Below the pieces are notes generated by a model. It did no database searches. It was not told the origin of the DNA and saw nothing but the letters and a program-made list of their open reading frames with translations. From positions 2,852,001 to 2,916,000 of the forward strand of contig NZ_CP064908.1 in the NCBI RefSeq assembly GCF_015841355.1: a stretch of 64,000 nucleotides of DNA, read 5' to 3'. Position 1 is the first letter of the stretch, and each line of letters opens with the position of its first letter. The stretch is from Synechococcus sp. CBW1107. Its GTDB lineage: Bacteria; Cyanobacteriota; Cyanobacteriia; PCC-6307; Cyanobiaceae. Below are positions 63,524 to 64,000 of this stretch, one piece after another. A program made the position numbers and the translations under genes.

Positions 63524-64000
63524 AGCGGGACTGCGACGGGGTGACGGAATGGTCGGGTGAAAACGAGTGGACCGAAAGGATCAGGCCGGCCATTCAGCCG
63601 ATCCGACTGGGCGTGATGACACGATCACGACACGAATTGTTGCTTCAACATCCCGATGCAGCCGATGGCCCACCGGAATCAGGAACAGGCACCATCAGGA
63701 GCCGGGTGGAAGCTGTGGAAACAAAGACCTGACGACGTGGAACGGCCCGGAGGCCAGGCAGTGCTGTCAGGGGTGTTCGCAGACCGGGAGGCGCGCTGGA
63801 GGGGATCTCCAATCGGCCTGCACTTCAGGTCTTCCCACTGGACGGAACTCTGCCTTGTTCCGACAGCAGCCAGTTGAGCTGCTCAACAGACCTATCTTAA
63901 GAAACCCCTATGGGGATTGCAAGGCGAATCTCGGCGCCGTTGGAGAACTCCTTGCCCCCGCGCTGGGTTCAGGTCTGGGTGGAGGCCGGTCGTGAGGGGC
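63524..64000. other. region upstream of rpoD
   Basis: About 475 bp with no convincing gene; open frames here have biased composition. It must contain the rpoD promoter. A perfect 7-1-7 palindrome, GTTGAGCTGCTCAAC, lies at 63,873-63,887, followed by CCCCTATGGGG at 63,905-63,915. Their roles are unknown. Confidence 0.35.

Overview
The window looks like a chromosomal segment of a high-GC picocyanobacterium of the Cyanobium/Synechococcus type. The inference rests on a primary sigma factor with the SigA signature near hemC, FutA/FutB-type iron uptake beside a Crp-like regulator, DUF1824 and DUF2721 proteins, and a NarL-type regulator of the cyanobacterial kind. No tRNA, rRNA or CRISPR array was seen.

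Left third (1-19,640), an accessory island. Intact and broken toxin-antitoxin (TA) modules lie almost end to end: MazE-like/PIN, HicBA, HicAB, PemK/MazE-like (twice), several VapBC, two Phd/VapC, a RelE-like remnant and a HEPN/MNT remnant. Between them are dead glycan genes. There is a complete but ruined dTDP-rhamnose set (rmlA tail, rmlC, rmlB, rmlD on the minus strand, 1,470-5,110), an exostosin-like relic, a GT32-like relic, transposase relics, an Uma2 nuclease and a duplicated amidase-like gene. A small gene family, encoding one or two membrane segments followed by a charged coiled coil, recurs here at least seven times, nearly always broken and always beside TA or nucleotide-sugar genes. 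The only intact metabolic genes in this third are gmd and fcl (GDP-L-fucose synthesis, 15,790-17,905).

Middle (19,744-37,884), transport and surface-glycan synthesis. An SLC13-type permease is followed by a TPR/GT32-like gene cut in two by an IS256-family element with an 8-bp target duplication. That IS256 copy is itself interrupted by an IS21-family element with a 5-bp duplication. A second, uninterrupted 1,600-bp IS256 copy sits 2.5 kb further on. Then comes the working rhamnose operon rmlA-rmlD-(aspartic protease-like gene)-rmlB-rmlC, two small membrane proteins, an unrecognised 407-residue protein, a TPR protein and a GT2-like glycosyltransferase.

Right part (37,889-63,523), mostly ordinary core genes: exonuclease III, an M41-like metalloprotease without an AAA domain, LarC, a flippase-like membrane protein, a Fur-family regulator, a Crp/Fnr-type regulator with an operator-like palindrome, FutB and FutA, a fused APH-like/P-loop kinase, YjbQ, a LuxR/NarL-type regulator with an unusual receiver, OsmC, M32 carboxypeptidase, pyrophosphatase, L,D-transpeptidase, a ClC channel, hemC, DUF1824, PAP2 phosphatase, a GT39 transferase and rpoD. 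Genes here are tightly packed, with 4-26 bp overlaps in operons and several tail-to-tail overlaps.

Overall, one surface-sugar system was lost and replaced by another, and the gap filled with TA modules and repeated debris. The glycan genes provide dTDP-rhamnose and GDP-fucose for transferases, one of which is now disrupted by the insertion sequences.
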